A DNA stretch of 64,000 nt from Paracoccus aeridis (lineage in GTDB: Bacteria; Pseudomonadota; Alphaproteobacteria; Rhodobacterales; Rhodobacteraceae), in contig NZ_SELD02000004.1 in the NCBI RefSeq assembly GCF_004923205.2, positions 62,001 through 126,000 of the forward strand, in the 5' to 3' direction. Of the stretch, positions 36,392 through 45,711 are shown in pieces. The translations under genes and the position numbers were made by a program. Numbering within the stretch: position 1 is the first letter of the stretch; the number at the start of each line of letters is the position of its first letter. Below the pieces are notes generated by a model. The model was not told where the DNA came from, did no database searches, and saw only the letters and a program-made list of their open reading frames with translations.

Positions 36392-37692
36392 ACTACCGTG
36401 TGGACTTGGTCGGAAGCAACTGAAGATGCGATTCGGATCACCTGTGCGGCCTTTGCGTCCCACTGGAAATCGCGCTGCACCCGCGCGCGCGCGGCCGCAC
36501 CCAGCGGCGGCAGGACCGAGGGGTCGGCGGCGATGCGGTCCAGAAGCGCCCGCAGCCCCGCCACGATGTCCGCGGCCTGGCCCATCGGGACCTTGAAGCC
36601 CACCTCGTCGTCCACGAGTTCGCCCGGCCCCGCGTAGTCCACGACAACCGGAACCAGGCCCAGCGCCATCGCCTCCAGCACCGCGCCGCCGCCGAATTCG
36701 CGGATCGACGGGAACAGCAGCATCTGGCTTTGCGCGGCCACGTCCTGCACCTGCCGGTGGTCCAGCCAGCCGTGGAACGTCACGGCGCCGTTCAGTCCGG
36801 CGCCCGCCACCTGCGCTTCCAGCGCGGCGCGTTCGCTGCCGTCGCCGATGATGTCGAACCGCATCCGCCCGTCGGCCAGCAGGGGCGCTGCGGCCTCGAT
36901 CGCCATGGCCACGCCCTTGAGCGGCACCAGCCGGCCGATGAAGCAGGCGCGCAGCGGCAGGGTGCCGGGTTGATCGGCGACGGCGCGGAAGCGGGCGGGG
37001 TCGATGCCGTTTTCCGGAAACAGCATCGCCTTGTGGCGCAGGTCGGCCGGGATCTCGTTAAGCGCAAAGTTCGACCCGCACAGGATCACGTCGCAGGCTG
37101 CGAGCATCCGCCGGCGGGCGGGGCGCAGCTTGTGGATGCCGCGCAGCGACGACAGCCATTCGCGCTCGCGCCGGCGCGTCGTCTCGAACCCCTTGGGCCA
37201 GGGCACGCCGCCGTTGATGGGGCCGAGGATGAACGGCACCCCCGCCGCATGCACCCGCTGGGCGAGCGGGCCCACCGCGGTCGGCGAGACCGGCGTGATG
37301 CGGTGGACCACGTCGAATTCGCCCGACCGGATGCGGTCGCCAAAGGCCTTCCACACCAGCCGCTCGAAATAGGGATAGGTGAGCGACGTCATGGCCGCGA
37401 GCGTGGTCCAGCCGCCCTTCCTGCCGAGGCTCATCGCCTCGGCCAGGCGCCACAGCGGCTTTTCCAGCCTTTCGGTGTCGATGGCGGTGAAGTCGCGTCC
37501 CTCGACCATGCCGGCGCGCAGGAAGGCGTCGCGGTTGCGGACCTGGGTCACGATATGGGCGTCGGTCCGCGCCGCGATTGCGGAGGCCAGCGACCAGCCC
37601 ACCAGCGGCACCGATGCCCATTCGGGGTTCGCGGCCTCTGCGACCAGCAGCATGCGCGGGCGCGGGGCGAAGGTCGGCGTTTCGTCGGTCAT
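36388..37692 (-). CDS. Glycosyltransferase family 4
   Basis: A 434-residue GT4 protein: HRITPVSPTAVG near residue 122, FILGPINGGVPWPKGFE near 147, CGSNFALNEIP near 205, FPENGIDPARF near 225, LRACFIGRLVPLKG near 246, and the donor-site block PSIREFGGGAVLEAMALGLVP near 325. The GPINGG motif is typical of the branch near glycosyltransferases of exopolysaccharide loci. Its start overlaps the GMC gene stop (ATGA), and its end overlaps the NRPS start, so GMC-GT4-NRPS are translated together. Confidence 0.92.
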   Translation of the reverse strand: MTDETPTFAPRPRMLLVAEAANPEWASVPLVGWSLASAIAARTDAHIVTQVRNRDAFLRAGMVEGRDFTAIDTERLEKPLWRLAEAMSLGRKGGWTTLAAMTSLTYPYFERLVWKAFGDRIRSGEFDVVHRITPVSPTAVGPLAQRVHAAGVPFILGPINGGVPWPKGFETTRRREREWLSSLRGIHKLRPARRRMLAACDVILCGSNFALNEIPADLRHKAMLFPENGIDPARFRAVADQPGTLPLRACFIGRLVPLKGVAMAIEAAAPLLADGRMRFDIIGDGSERAALEAQVAGAGLNGAVTFHGWLDHRQVQDVAAQSQMLLFPSIREFGGGAVLEAMALGLVPVVVDYAGPGELVDDEVGFKVPMGQAADIVAGLRALLDRIAADPSVLPPLGAAARARVQRDFQWDAKAAQVIRIASSVASDQVHTVV

Positions 37693-39233
37693 GCGGCTGC
37701 CAGCACCCGGTCGGCCACGCGCAGGCTGTTGGCAAGGATCACCAGCCCCGGGTTCACGCCGGTCGAGGTCGGCATGAACGATGCGTCGGCAAGGTACAGG
37801 TTGCGCAGCCCGTGGACCCGGCAATCCGCGTCCAGCACGCTGGTCCTGGGGTCGGCCCCGAACCGGGCCGTGCCGCAGGCGTGGCCGAAGTTCAGTTCCA
37901 CATCGTCGTTCAGGAAGAACCAGCGCTGGCCGTTCAGCATCCTGCGGATCGACGTGCGGAACTGCTTGCGGCGGGCCGCAAGCTCGGGCGTGACGGCGTA
38001 GTCGATGCGGGGCGGGGCGGACGGATCGGTGCCCGGCAGCACGCGGTTCTGGTTGTAGGGCAGGTCTTCCAGGATGCCCACGAACACCCGCGCGCTGCCC
38101 AGGAACATCGCCGCAACCCAGGCGGGCACGCGCAGCAGCGGCCGCATCGGTCTGGCCCACCGCATCCAGCCGCTGTCGAAGCGCGCGCGCAGGTGCATCA
38201 GCACGTTGCCATAGTCGGCCTGCAGCCCCATCGACTGCACCAGCCCCATGCGCTGCCCGCCCTGCAGGTACAGGTCTCGCAGCGCCAGCGACTTCGCCGG
38301 GAACCCCAGCGCGGCCCGGCCGTCCGGCCACACGGCCATCCGCTCGGACAGGTGGAACATCAGCCCGCGGCCGACCAGTCCGCTGCGGTTGCCGATGCCG
38401 TCCTGCCAGTCCTCGGACCGCGAGGCGAGCAGCAGCTGCGCCGACGCCAGCGACCCCGCCGCGAGGATCACCCGGTCGGCGGTCAGCGTCATGTCCTGCC
38501 CGTCGCGGCGCACCACGACGCGGGAGGCGAGCGGGCCGTCCGTCTCGATCCGCTGGGCGGTCCAGCCGGACAGCAGCGCGCCGCGGCCGGTCTTCACCGC
38601 GTGGTTCAGCGGCCGCCGGGCATCGGCCTTGCAGTTGCGCAGGCATTCGCGGCCGATGCATTCCGCACAGCCGCGGTCGAAGCCGATGCCGAGATGCGCG
38701 CGGTAGGGGTGGAAGCCGCGGCGGATCAGCCCCGCCTCGATCAGCGCGTCGCCGGGACACAGCGGCGGCGGCGCGCGCATCGCGCCCTCGTGGAAAAGCG
38801 AGAGCGGATCGTGGGTGCCGCAGACGCCTGCGGTCTTGCGGGCCATGTCGAAGTAGGGCGCGAAGCTGTCGTAGCCCACCACCCAGCCGTGGGTCGGGTG
38901 CGGGATACCCGGCACCTCGTCCAGGTCATGGCGTTCGGGTTGTTCCAGCGACGCCGCATAGATGACCGAGGTGCCGCCCACGGCCGCCACCGTCGTCTGC
39001 ACCCGGCGGACGGAGCGACCGTTCAGGCTGACCTCGGCTTCCAGCTGTTCCAGCGGCGTGGGCTGGCCGTTCACGGGGGCGGCGCCGCGGTCGACGAACA
39101 GCACCTTCATGCCCGCGTCGACCAGCCGGTCGCCGGCATGGGCGCCCCCCAGCCCGGTTCCGATCACGATTGCATCCCAGCGGACGGCGTCCACGGCTTG
39201 CGTGACCAATTCGTTCCCCAATGCGGACAACAT
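37689..39233 (-). CDS. GMC-family FAD oxidoreductase with a four-cysteine motif
   Basis: A 514-residue flavoprotein. The FAD-binding start is AIVIGTGLGGAHAGDRL (residues 21-37) with VDRG near 47. A second GMC block, VGGTSVIYAAS, is near 85. RVILAAGSLASAQLLLAS lies near 258, and the C-terminal NLYLADASFMPTSTGVNPGL near 478 is the family's last signature. Cys189, Cys192, Cys197 and Cys201 (C-x2-C-x4-C-x3-C) lie in an insert and could bind a metal or Fe-S cluster. It probably oxidises an alcohol of a sugar or of the polyketide product to an aldehyde or ketone. First gene of a three-gene operon with its own promoter. Confidence 0.88.
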   Translation of the reverse strand: MLSALGNELVTQAVDAVRWDAIVIGTGLGGAHAGDRLVDAGMKVLFVDRGAAPVNGQPTPLEQLEAEVSLNGRSVRRVQTTVAAVGGTSVIYAASLEQPERHDLDEVPGIPHPTHGWVVGYDSFAPYFDMARKTAGVCGTHDPLSLFHEGAMRAPPPLCPGDALIEAGLIRRGFHPYRAHLGIGFDRGCAECIGRECLRNCKADARRPLNHAVKTGRGALLSGWTAQRIETDGPLASRVVVRRDGQDMTLTADRVILAAGSLASAQLLLASRSEDWQDGIGNRSGLVGRGLMFHLSERMAVWPDGRAALGFPAKSLALRDLYLQGGQRMGLVQSMGLQADYGNVLMHLRARFDSGWMRWARPMRPLLRVPAWVAAMFLGSARVFVGILEDLPYNQNRVLPGTDPSAPPRIDYAVTPELAARRKQFRTSIRRMLNGQRWFFLNDDVELNFGHACGTARFGADPRTSVLDADCRVHGLRNLYLADASFMPTSTGVNPGLVILANSLRVADRVLAAA

Positions 39234-39315
39234 GTCCGAACGCCATGCGGCCTAAACGCTGCAGAACGGCGTTCTCGCCCTGCAGCCACTCAGACAGCGG
39301 CGTTAGCACACCCGC

Positions 39316-39331
39316 ATCTTCTTGCGAAGAT
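39316..39331. promoter_or_regulatory. Palindrome at the predicted start of the GMC operon transcript
   Basis: ATCTTC-TTGC-GAAGAT is a perfect 6-bp inverted repeat placed where transcription from the promoter at 39336-39364 would begin, so it could be an operator or the 5' end hairpin of the mRNA. On the + strand it is followed by TTTTT, but no rightward gene ends here, so a terminator role is unlikely. Confidence 0.4.
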
Positions 39332-39335
39332 TTTT

Positions 39336-39364
39336 GTTATAGGGATGGTTAACGGGGCCATCAA
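39336..39364 (-). promoter_or_regulatory. Predicted sigma70-type promoter of the GMC-GT4-NRPS operon
   Basis: Reading leftward: TTGATG (39364-39359), a 17-base spacer, then TATAAC (39341-39336). The match to TTGACA/TATAAT is good and the surroundings are AT-rich for this genome. The leader to the GMC ATG at 39233 would be about 95 bases. Confidence 0.55.
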
Positions 39365-39383
39365 CCAACCAGCGCCTGGCGGT

Positions 39384-40187
39384 TCAGGATCCCGCCGCCA
39401 GCGCCACCAGCACCACCGCGCCCACGACGATCCGCCACCACGCGAACAGCCCGTAGCCGCGCGCGGAAACATAGTCGAGCAGCCAGCGCACCACGAAGAT
39501 CGCGGTGATGAAGGCGCAGACGAAGCCGATCGCCACGTTCCCAAGGGCCGCCGCGTCCAGGATGCCGCGGTTCTTGTAGAGGTCATAGGCGAAGGCGCCC
39601 GCCATCGTCGGCATCGACAGGAAGAAGCTGAACTCGGCCGCTGCGCGCTTGCTTGCCCCCATCAGCAGCGCGCCGACGATGGTGGCGCCCGACCGCGACA
39701 CGCCGGGGATCATGGCAAGGCACTGGATCGCGCCGATGCCCATGGCGCGGGGCAGGGGGATGTCCTCGGCCTCGGCGAAGCGCGGCGCGGTCGCCATCCG
39801 GTCCACGAACAGCAGGACGACACCGCCCAGGATCAGCATCACGGCGATCAGCGCCGGGGTCTCGAACAGGACCGTCTTGATGAAGTCGTGGGCGATGACG
39901 CCCACCACCACGGCCGGCAGGAACGCCACCAGCACCGACAGGATGAAGCGGCGCGCCCGCGGATCGTGCGGCGCGGTCGAGAAGATCCGCCACAGCCGCC
40001 CGGCATAGACCCCCAGGATCGCGAGGATCGCGCCGAGCTGGATCAGCACCTCGAACGCGCGGCCGGGGGAATCGAAGCCGAGGAAGTGGCCCGCCAGAAG
40101 GACGTGCCCGGTCGAGGAGACGGGGATGAACTCGGTCAGCCCCTCGAGCACGCCGAGAAGCGCGGCGACGATCGTGGATTGCTCCAT
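39384..40187 (-). CDS. uppP: Undecaprenyl-diphosphatase
   Basis: A 267-residue integral membrane phosphatase (BacA family) that recycles undecaprenyl pyrophosphate to the monophosphate carrier. It has the E-x3-E motif (Glu15, Glu19) running into [10 protein letters not shown] with His28, and the second signature PGVSRSG near residue 160 with its catalytic Arg. Eight or so hydrophobic segments are visible and the length is normal. It starts one base after the stop of the NDUFA9-like gene. Its place at the edge of the glycan locus fits, since Wzx/Wzy assembly consumes the same carrier, but it is also a housekeeping gene. Confidence 0.96.
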   Translation of the reverse strand: MEQSTIVAALLGVLEGLTEFIPVSSTGHVLLAGHFLGFDSPGRAFEVLIQLGAILAILGVYAGRLWRIFSTAPHDPRARRFILSVLVAFLPAVVVGVIAHDFIKTVLFETPALIAVMLILGGVVLLFVDRMATAPRFAEAEDIPLPRAMGIGAIQCLAMIPGVSRSGATIVGALLMGASKRAAAEFSFFLSMPTMAGAFAYDLYKNRGILDAAALGNVAIGFVCAFITAIFVVRWLLDYVSARGYGLFAWWRIVVGAVVLVALAAGS

Positions 40188-40188
40188 C

Positions 40189-41184
40189 TCAGAAGTCGCG
40201 CAGCGACTTGGCGGAATCCTTGATCGCCTCGTACTGGCCCGAGGGGCGGAAGCGCCACAGGTAGCTGGGGATCACCGCGCCGGAGGCGGTCGGCGTGATG
40301 CCCACGTCCTCGAAGCCCAGGATCTCGCCCTGGCGGGGGACGGCGACGTTGTGGCGCCGCAGCGTGACCGCCTGATCGTGGGTCATCACCCGGTTCGTGA
40401 TCAGCCCGCCGGTCGCCCATTGCGCCGCGTCCAGCGCGCGGCCCAGCGCGCCGGCCAGGAAGCCGGGCATCCCCACGATGATGCGGCGCCGGCCGGTCAC
40501 GTCCAGCACCTGCCGCGCGACGTCGCGCATGGTCATCACGTCGGGCCCGCCCAGTTCATAGATGCCGCCGGGCGCCTCGCCCGCCGCGCACATCGCCGCG
40601 ACCTTCGCCACGTCGTTCACGAACACGGGCTGCACCTTGCTGGACGGCGCGGGGACGAACAGGAACAGCCCCAGGCGGCTCATCCCGGCGATCTTGTTGT
40701 AGAGCCCGTCGCCATGCCCGAACATCACCGACGGCCGCAGCACCGCCGCGTCGGGCCGGTGCATCAGGACGGAAATCTCGCCCCGGCCCTTGGACGCGGC
40801 GTACCGGCTGGGGCTGTCCTCGTCGGCGCCGATGGCCGAGATGTGGACCATGCGCGGGATCTGCATCTCGGCCGAGATCCTGGCGACGCGCATCGCCGCC
40901 TCGTCGTGGATCATGTCGAAGGTGTTCTTGCCTTCGCGGACCAGGATGCCGACGCAGTTGATGACCGCGTCCGCATCCGCCATCGCGGCCCGGACCGAGA
41001 GATCGTCGCGGACGTTGCAGGGCACCGGCTGGACCTGGCCCACGGCGCCGTAGGTGCGCACGAACAGCGCCTCGTCGGGCCGGCGGACGGCGACGCGGAC
41101 GCGCCAGCCCCGGGCCGCCATGATCCGGGCGATCTGCCGGCCGAGAAAGCCCGATCCGCCGTAGATGGTGACCAGTTTCGCCAT
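40189..41184 (-). CDS. Complex I NDUFA9-like atypical SDR
   Basis: A 331-residue NAD(P)-binding protein: [16 protein letters not shown] at the N-terminus (GGxGFxG), [11 protein letters not shown] near residue 69, [10 protein letters not shown] near 111, [14 protein letters not shown] near 149 and FVNDVAKV near 187. The active-site Tyr/Lys pair is reduced to RYAASKG. This is the pattern of the NDUFA9 (39 kDa complex I accessory subunit) family of alphaproteobacteria. It precedes uppP by one base. It may stabilise complex I or act in ubiquinone metabolism; no direct evidence here. Confidence 0.88.
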   Translation of the reverse strand: MAKLVTIYGGSGFLGRQIARIMAARGWRVRVAVRRPDEALFVRTYGAVGQVQPVPCNVRDDLSVRAAMADADAVINCVGILVREGKNTFDMIHDEAAMRVARISAEMQIPRMVHISAIGADEDSPSRYAASKGRGEISVLMHRPDAAVLRPSVMFGHGDGLYNKIAGMSRLGLFLFVPAPSSKVQPVFVNDVAKVAAMCAAGEAPGGIYELGGPDVMTMRDVARQVLDVTGRRRIIVGMPGFLAGALGRALDAAQWATGGLITNRVMTHDQAVTLRRHNVAVPRQGEILGFEDVGITPTASGAVIPSYLWRFRPSGQYEAIKDSAKSLRDF

Positions 41185-41395
41185 GGGTAAGCCCCTTGCA
41201 TTGCCCGCTGCGTGCTGCGTCCGCTGATAGCGAACCCCCGCGACGGCATCAAGCGCGGGGGATGCGGCAGGCTGGCGCGGGCTGCAGGCTGCTCCGGACA
41301 GCTCCGCGACGGGGCGGGGCGGGCGCGAAGGCGGGCGGCGATGAGGGCGGGCGGCTGGCGGCGCAAGATTCTGCGGCGATCCCTGCCGACCCCTG

Positions 41396-41424
41396 TTGAC
41401 ACCCTCCGCGGCTCTCTCTAAATC
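41396..41424 (+). promoter_or_regulatory. Predicted promoter of tRNA-Leu
   Basis: A perfect TTGACA at 41396-41401 is followed after 17 bases by TAAATC at 41419-41424, 17 bases before the mature tRNA. The -10 element is weak but the -35 and spacing are good. Confidence 0.5.
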
Positions 41425-41441
41425 CCGCCCTCACGCAACCG

Positions 41442-41526
41442 GCCCAGGTGGCGGAATTGGTAGACGCGCACGGTTCAGGTCCGTGTGCCGCAAGGTGTGG
41501 AGGTTCGAGTCCTCTCCTGGGCACCA
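41442..41526 (+). tRNA. tRNA-Leu (anticodon CAG)
   Basis: An 85-base class II tRNA with encoded CCA. The acceptor arms GCCCAGG and CCTGGGC pair fully. The D-arm reads GGCGGAATTGGTAGACGC. The anticodon stem CACGG/CCGTG encloses TTCAGGT, giving anticodon CAG for CUG codons. A long variable arm (GCCGCAAGGTGT) marks leucine, and GGTTCGAGTCC forms the T-loop. CUG is the dominant leucine codon in this genome. Confidence 0.98.
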
Positions 41527-41535
41527 TTGCAAAGC

Positions 41536-41576
41536 AAACCCCGGGGATCGATGGATCTCCGGGGTTTTCTTCTTTT
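41536..41576 (+). terminator. Rho-independent terminator of tRNA-Leu
   Basis: AAACCCCGG (41536-41544) pairs with CCGGGGTTT (41559-41567) around a GATC-containing loop, followed by a T/C-rich run (TTCTTCTTTTC). It begins 10 bases after the CCA end. Confidence 0.85.
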
Positions 41577-41836
41577 CTCGGTTCGGTTGCCTCATCCGGG
41601 CAGCCATCGGGCTTGCCGGTCGGGCGCCGGGACGCCTTTAGTCCATCCTCTCGTCGTGAAGGCGGCGCCAGACCGACAGCCCGCCGTGGCCGCCTTTTCA
41701 GTCTGTCGCGTGCCGCAACGCGGGCGCACCCGGGCCCCGCAGGCCGCGCGTGAACGCGATCCTGCAAGCCAGACGGGGCCGCATCATCCGTCTGGACGCC
41801 GCGGAACCGCGCCTGCGTGCAGGCTGTTGATGGCGC

Positions 41837-42718
41837 ATGACCCAGGCCGAGATCATGCAGCCGGGATGGAACAGCCGCTTCCAGACGGTGAACGGCGTCA
41901 ACCTTCACGTCGTCGAGGCCGGGCCTGCCGGCGGGCGTCCTTTGATCCTGCTGCACGGCTTCCCCGAGTTCTGGTGGGCGTGGCGCAGGCAGATCCAGCC
42001 GCTGGCGGATGCGGGCTTCCGCGTGATCGTGCCCGACATGCGCGGCTACAACCTGAGCGAGGCGCCGCAACGGCTGGCCGACTATCACCTCGACGTGCTG
42101 GCAAGTGACGTCACGGCGCTGGCGTCGGCGCTGGGGCACGACCGCTTCGACCTGGTCGGGCATGACTGGGGCGGCGTCGTCGCCTGGTGGGTCGCCGTGC
42201 GCGACCCAAGCCGGGTGCGCCGCCTCGTCATCATGGACGCGCCGCATCCCGACGTCTTCGCCGGGCAGATCCTGCGCCACCCCACGCAGGCGCTCCGCAG
42301 CGCCTACGCCATGTTCTTTCAGCTTCCCTGGCTGCCCGAGGCGACGCTGGGCGCCTTTCGCTTCGCGGGCCTGCGCAAGATGATGGCGGCAACCGCCCGC
42401 GACGGCGCGTTCGAGGACGGCGACCTCGACCACTACGTCCGGGCATGGGAACGGCCGCGCCGCTTCACCGCGATGCTGAACTACTACCGCGCGCTGCGGC
42501 GGCGCAAGCCGCACGGCAAGTCGCGGGTGACGCCCCCCACGCTGGTCCTGTGGGGCGCCGAGGACAGCGCGCTCGAGGTCGGCGTCGCGCGCGAGAGCGT
42601 GAAGCTTTGCGGCGACGCCCGGCTCGAGGTGCTGCCGGACGCGACCCACTGGCTGCACCTGGAAGAACCCGAATGGGTGGTCGATCTGATCCTGGATCAC
42701 CTGCAGCGCGATGGCTGA
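41837..42718 (+). CDS. Epoxide-hydrolase-like alpha/beta hydrolase
   Basis: A 293-residue protein. The nucleophile elbow is VGHDWGG, with Asp110 as nucleophile instead of Ser, as in epoxide hydrolases and haloalkane dehalogenases. The oxyanion motif HGFPEFWW is near residue 40, PDMRGYNLSEAP near 66, and the C-terminal acid/His parts are WGAEDSALE near 238 and THWLHLEEPE near 267. The natural substrate is unknown. It is a single gene after tRNA-Leu; the 260 bases between show nothing recognisable. Confidence 0.85.
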   Translation: MTQAEIMQPGWNSRFQTVNGVNLHVVEAGPAGGRPLILLHGFPEFWWAWRRQIQPLADAGFRVIVPDMRGYNLSEAPQRLADYHLDVLASDVTALASALGHDRFDLVGHDWGGVVAWWVAVRDPSRVRRLVIMDAPHPDVFAGQILRHPTQALRSAYAMFFQLPWLPEATLGAFRFAGLRKMMAATARDGAFEDGDLDHYVRAWERPRRFTAMLNYYRALRRRKPHGKSRVTPPTLVLWGAEDSALEVGVARESVKLCGDARLEVLPDATHWLHLEEPEWVVDLILDHLQRDG

Positions 42719-42771
42719 GGGCGGCCGAGAAGCCGCCGGAAATTGCGGGGCTGGGCGGCCGGGGCGGGCGG

Positions 42772-43314
42772 TTAGGCCCGCCGCCCCACCGGACGGGCCG
42801 GGTTGCCGGCGACGGTCGCGCCGGCTTCCACGTTGCGGGTGACCACCGCGCCCGCGCCCACGATCGCGCCGTCGCCGATCGTGATCCCCGGCAGGACGAT
42901 CGCGCCGGCCCCGATCCAGACATCCGCGCCGATGCTGATCGGCCGCCCCGATTCCAGCCCGGTCGCGCGCTGGCCCGCGTCGCGCGGGTGGTCGGCGGTC
43001 AGCACCTGCACCATCGGCCCGATCTGGGTGCGCGCGCCCACCCGGATCTCTGCCACGTCAAGGAACACGCAGCCGTAGTTCAGGAAGCATCCCGGGCCGA
43101 AGTGGATGTGGCGTCCGAAATCGACGTAGAAGGGCGGCCGGATCGTCGCGCCGTTCCACGTTCCCAGCAGTTCTTCCAGCACCCGCTGGTCGTCGCCGTC
43201 CACGCTGTCGCCGATCCGCCGGGCGAGCCGCTGCGCGCGGGCGCGCATGGCGACAAGGTCGGGGTCGTCGGCGCGGTAGTCCTGTCCCGCGATCATCCGG
43301 TCATACTGCGTCAT
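42772..43314 (-). CDS. Maltose/galactoside O-acetyltransferase-like hexapeptide protein
   Basis: A 180-residue left-handed beta-helix acetyltransferase (NodL/LacA/Maa family). The N-terminal cap begins [17 protein letters not shown], the PF12464-type maltose acetyltransferase start. The catalytic His lies in TADHPRDAG near residue 111. Hexapeptide repeats follow ([20 protein letters not shown], near 126-145). It transfers acetyl from acetyl-CoA to a sugar hydroxyl. MTQYD at 43314 is chosen over an upstream ATG because it begins at the conserved cap. It is convergent with the hydrolase gene. Confidence 0.9.
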   Translation of the reverse strand: MTQYDRMIAGQDYRADDPDLVAMRARAQRLARRIGDSVDGDDQRVLEELLGTWNGATIRPPFYVDFGRHIHFGPGCFLNYGCVFLDVAEIRVGARTQIGPMVQVLTADHPRDAGQRATGLESGRPISIGADVWIGAGAIVLPGITIGDGAIVGAGAVVTRNVEAGATVAGNPARPVGRRA

Positions 43315-43445
43315 GGCAAGCGGCCTTCTTCGGTTTTCGTCCTGCGCCAACGCGGCGGGGCGCGGAACGGTCGCCGCCCCGGCGCAAGTTCGCGTGAAAA
43401 GGGTTTGTTCCTGCGCGCTTGCGTCGTGGCCGGGCGGCGGGCAAC

Positions 43446-44609
43446 ATGCCGCGGATCAACCCCCCGGGAACCTCTGCCATGCTGGTCGTCCTGAACCGTC
43501 GGATCCTGATCGGCGTGGCCCTGGCCGTCCTGGCGGTCCTGTTCGCGCGCCAGCTCGGCACCGTGCTCCTGCCGTTCGTCCTGGGCTCGGCGCTGGCCTA
43601 CTTCCTCGATCCGCTGGCCGACCGGCTGCAGCGGATGCGGATGTCGCGCGCGGGTGCGGTGGCGATCATCGCGCTGATCATGGTGTCGATGCTGACGGCG
43701 GCGATCCTGCTGCTGCTGCCGACGCTGCTGGGCCAGATCCGCCAGGCGGTCGAGGCGCTGCCGAACGCGGTGCGGAACGGGTTCGACTTCCTGATGGCGC
43801 GCTTTCCCGAAATGATGGAGGACGGCGGCTTCCTGCGCCAGATCCTGACCGACCTGACCGAGCGCATCCGCCAGAGCGCGCTGGCCATGCTGGGCGGCAC
43901 GCTCAACACCGTCATCAGCGCGGTCACGGCGGGGTTCCTGTTCGTGGCCACGATCACGGTGACGATCTACCTGCTCTACGACTGGGACCGGATGATCCGG
44001 GGCGTGAACCGGCGGCTTCCGCTGGCGCACGCGCCGATCATCCGCCGCATCGCGGGCGAGATCGACGACGTGCTGACGGGCTTCGTGCGGGGGCAGGTGA
44101 TCGTCGGCGCGCTGCTCGCCACGTTCTATTCCACCGTGCTGATGGCGCTGGGGCTGAACTACGGGCTTCTGATCGGGATCGCCTCGGGGATCCTGAACTT
44201 CATCCCCTATCTCGGCTCGTTCTCGGGCTTCTTCCTCGCGACCGGCGTGGCGCTGGTGCAGTTCTGGGGCGACTGGTGGCGGGTCGCGGTGGTGGGGGTG
44301 CTGTTCGTCCTGGGCCAGGTCGTCGAAGGCAACGTCATCACCCCCCGCATCGTCGGCGACTCGGTCAAGCTGCACCCGGTCTGGATGCTGCTTTCGCTGG
44401 CGAGCGGCGGCGCGCTGTTCGGGTTCGCGGGGCTGCTGCTGGCGGTCCCCCTGGCCGCGTCGCTGGGCGTGATCGTGCGCTATCTCGACGCGCTCTACCT
44501 GGTCCGGCTGCGCCGCGAGGGGCGGGCAAAGGGCGCGCCCGAGGCGTCGCTGCCCCAGCCGGCGAAGCGCAGGCCCGGGCGGCGCGCGCGGCCGACAATC
44601 GCTCGCTGA
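43446..44609 (+). CDS. AI-2E/PerM family transporter
   Basis: About 387 residues with seven or eight membrane segments. Typical blocks are [20 protein letters not shown] near residue 40, a hydrophilic stretch around 100-150, YLLYDWDRM near 177, [18 protein letters not shown] near 215, and [15 protein letters not shown] followed by [20 protein letters not shown] at about 250-305. The family exports varied small solutes; its link to AI-2 is historical and not implied here. The start is ATG 43446 or 43479. Confidence 0.85.
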   Translation: MPRINPPGTSAMLVVLNRRILIGVALAVLAVLFARQLGTVLLPFVLGSALAYFLDPLADRLQRMRMSRAGAVAIIALIMVSMLTAAILLLLPTLLGQIRQAVEALPNAVRNGFDFLMARFPEMMEDGGFLRQILTDLTERIRQSALAMLGGTLNTVISAVTAGFLFVATITVTIYLLYDWDRMIRGVNRRLPLAHAPIIRRIAGEIDDVLTGFVRGQVIVGALLATFYSTVLMALGLNYGLLIGIASGILNFIPYLGSFSGFFLATGVALVQFWGDWWRVAVVGVLFVLGQVVEGNVITPRIVGDSVKLHPVWMLLSLASGGALFGFAGLLLAVPLAASLGVIVRYLDALYLVRLRREGRAKGAPEASLPQPAKRRPGRRARPTIAR

Positions 44610-44673
44610 ACCGGAACGGCGGGCGCGCCCGGGCGTTGGTGGGCGAAGTCATGATGCCCGAAAGGCCGACCCC

Positions 44674-45597
44674 ATGTCATCCAAGGAAAAGACCGATCCC
44701 GTCATTCCGCCCTACCGCTCGGGCGCCATCGCCGACCCCGACCTGCCGCTGAACCCCTATTCGGACGAGCAGCAGAAGTGGCCGGGGCTTGCCGAGGAGA
44801 TGAACCCCAAGCCCGACCACGGCGAGACCAGCTACAAGGGCCACGACCGGCTGAAGGGCAAGCGGGCGCTGCTGACCGGTGGCGACAGCGGCCTTGGCCG
44901 CGCGGCCGCCATCGCCTTCGCGCGCGAGGGCGCCGACGTCGCGATCTGCTACCACCCCGACGAGGAAAGCGACGCCAGGACGGTGATCGCGCTGATCGAG
45001 GCCGAGGGGCGCAAGGCCGTCGCCGTTCCCGCCGACATCCGCGACGAGGCGGCGGCGCGCAAGGTCGTCGACGACGCGGTCAGGGCGCTGGGCGGGCTTG
45101 AGATCCTGGTCCTCAACGCCGGCCGCCAGCAGGCGCAGGAATCGATCCTCGACATCACCTCGGACGCATTCGACGCGACGATGAAGACCAACATCTACGC
45201 GCCGTTCTGGATGACCCAGCAGGCGCTGCCGCACATGAAGAAGGGCGCCTCGATCATCGTGACGGCGTCGGTCAATTCCTACACCCCGTCGGCGCATCTG
45301 CTGGACTACGCGATGACCAAGGCCGCCGACAAGGCGTTCGCGCAGGGGCTTGCGAAGCAGCTCGCGCCCAAGGGCATCCGCGTGAACGCGGTGGCGCCCG
45401 GGCCGTTCTGGACCGCGCTCCAGGTTTCGGGCGGGCAGCCGAAGGAAGACCTGCCCGAGTTCGGCGCCGACACGCCGCTGGGCCGCGCGGGCCAGCCGGT
45501 CGAGATCGCGCCCATCTACGTCCTGCTGGCCAGCGACGAGGCGAGCTACATCACCGGCGAGGTCTATGCCGCGACCGGCGGCAGCGGCACGGGCTGA
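44674..45597 (+). CDS. SDR oxidoreductase, general-stress (YhdF/YdaD-like) type
   Basis: A 307-residue short-chain dehydrogenase with the extended N-terminal leader of this branch (PPYRSGAIADPDLPLNPY). The cofactor motif is LTGGDSGLGRAAA near residue 68, with VLNAG near 147 and VTASVNSY near 198. The catalytic Tyr-x3-Lys is in DYAMTKAADK near 212. It ends VYAATGGSGTG, typical of the group. It reduces an unknown carbonyl with NAD(P)H. It is preceded by a 64-base gap after the PerM gene and is probably independent. Confidence 0.9.
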   Translation: MSSKEKTDPVIPPYRSGAIADPDLPLNPYSDEQQKWPGLAEEMNPKPDHGETSYKGHDRLKGKRALLTGGDSGLGRAAAIAFAREGADVAICYHPDEESDARTVIALIEAEGRKAVAVPADIRDEAAARKVVDDAVRALGGLEILVLNAGRQQAQESILDITSDAFDATMKTNIYAPFWMTQQALPHMKKGASIIVTASVNSYTPSAHLLDYAMTKAADKAFAQGLAKQLAPKGIRVNAVAPGPFWTALQVSGGQPKEDLPEFGADTPLGRAGQPVEIAPIYVLLASDEASYITGEVYAATGGSGTG

Positions 45598-45711
45598 CGG
45601 CCGGACGGCGGCAGGGCGCGGCGGACAATCTGCCGCGCCCCGGCAGGCTGGACAAAACCGCGTCCGGCCCGCACCTTCCACGCATCCATCCATCCGGTGC
45701 AAGGGGGGGAC

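Noticed and set aside
39316..39335. ATCTTC-TTGC-GAAGAT followed by TTTTT as a rightward terminator
   Set aside because: No rightward gene precedes it; the position at the start of a leftward promoter makes an operator or leader hairpin more likely.
41442..41526. tRNA-Leu as an integration site of a mobile element
   Set aside because: The tRNA is intact with its own promoter and terminator. No integrase gene and no second copy of its 3' end were seen nearby.
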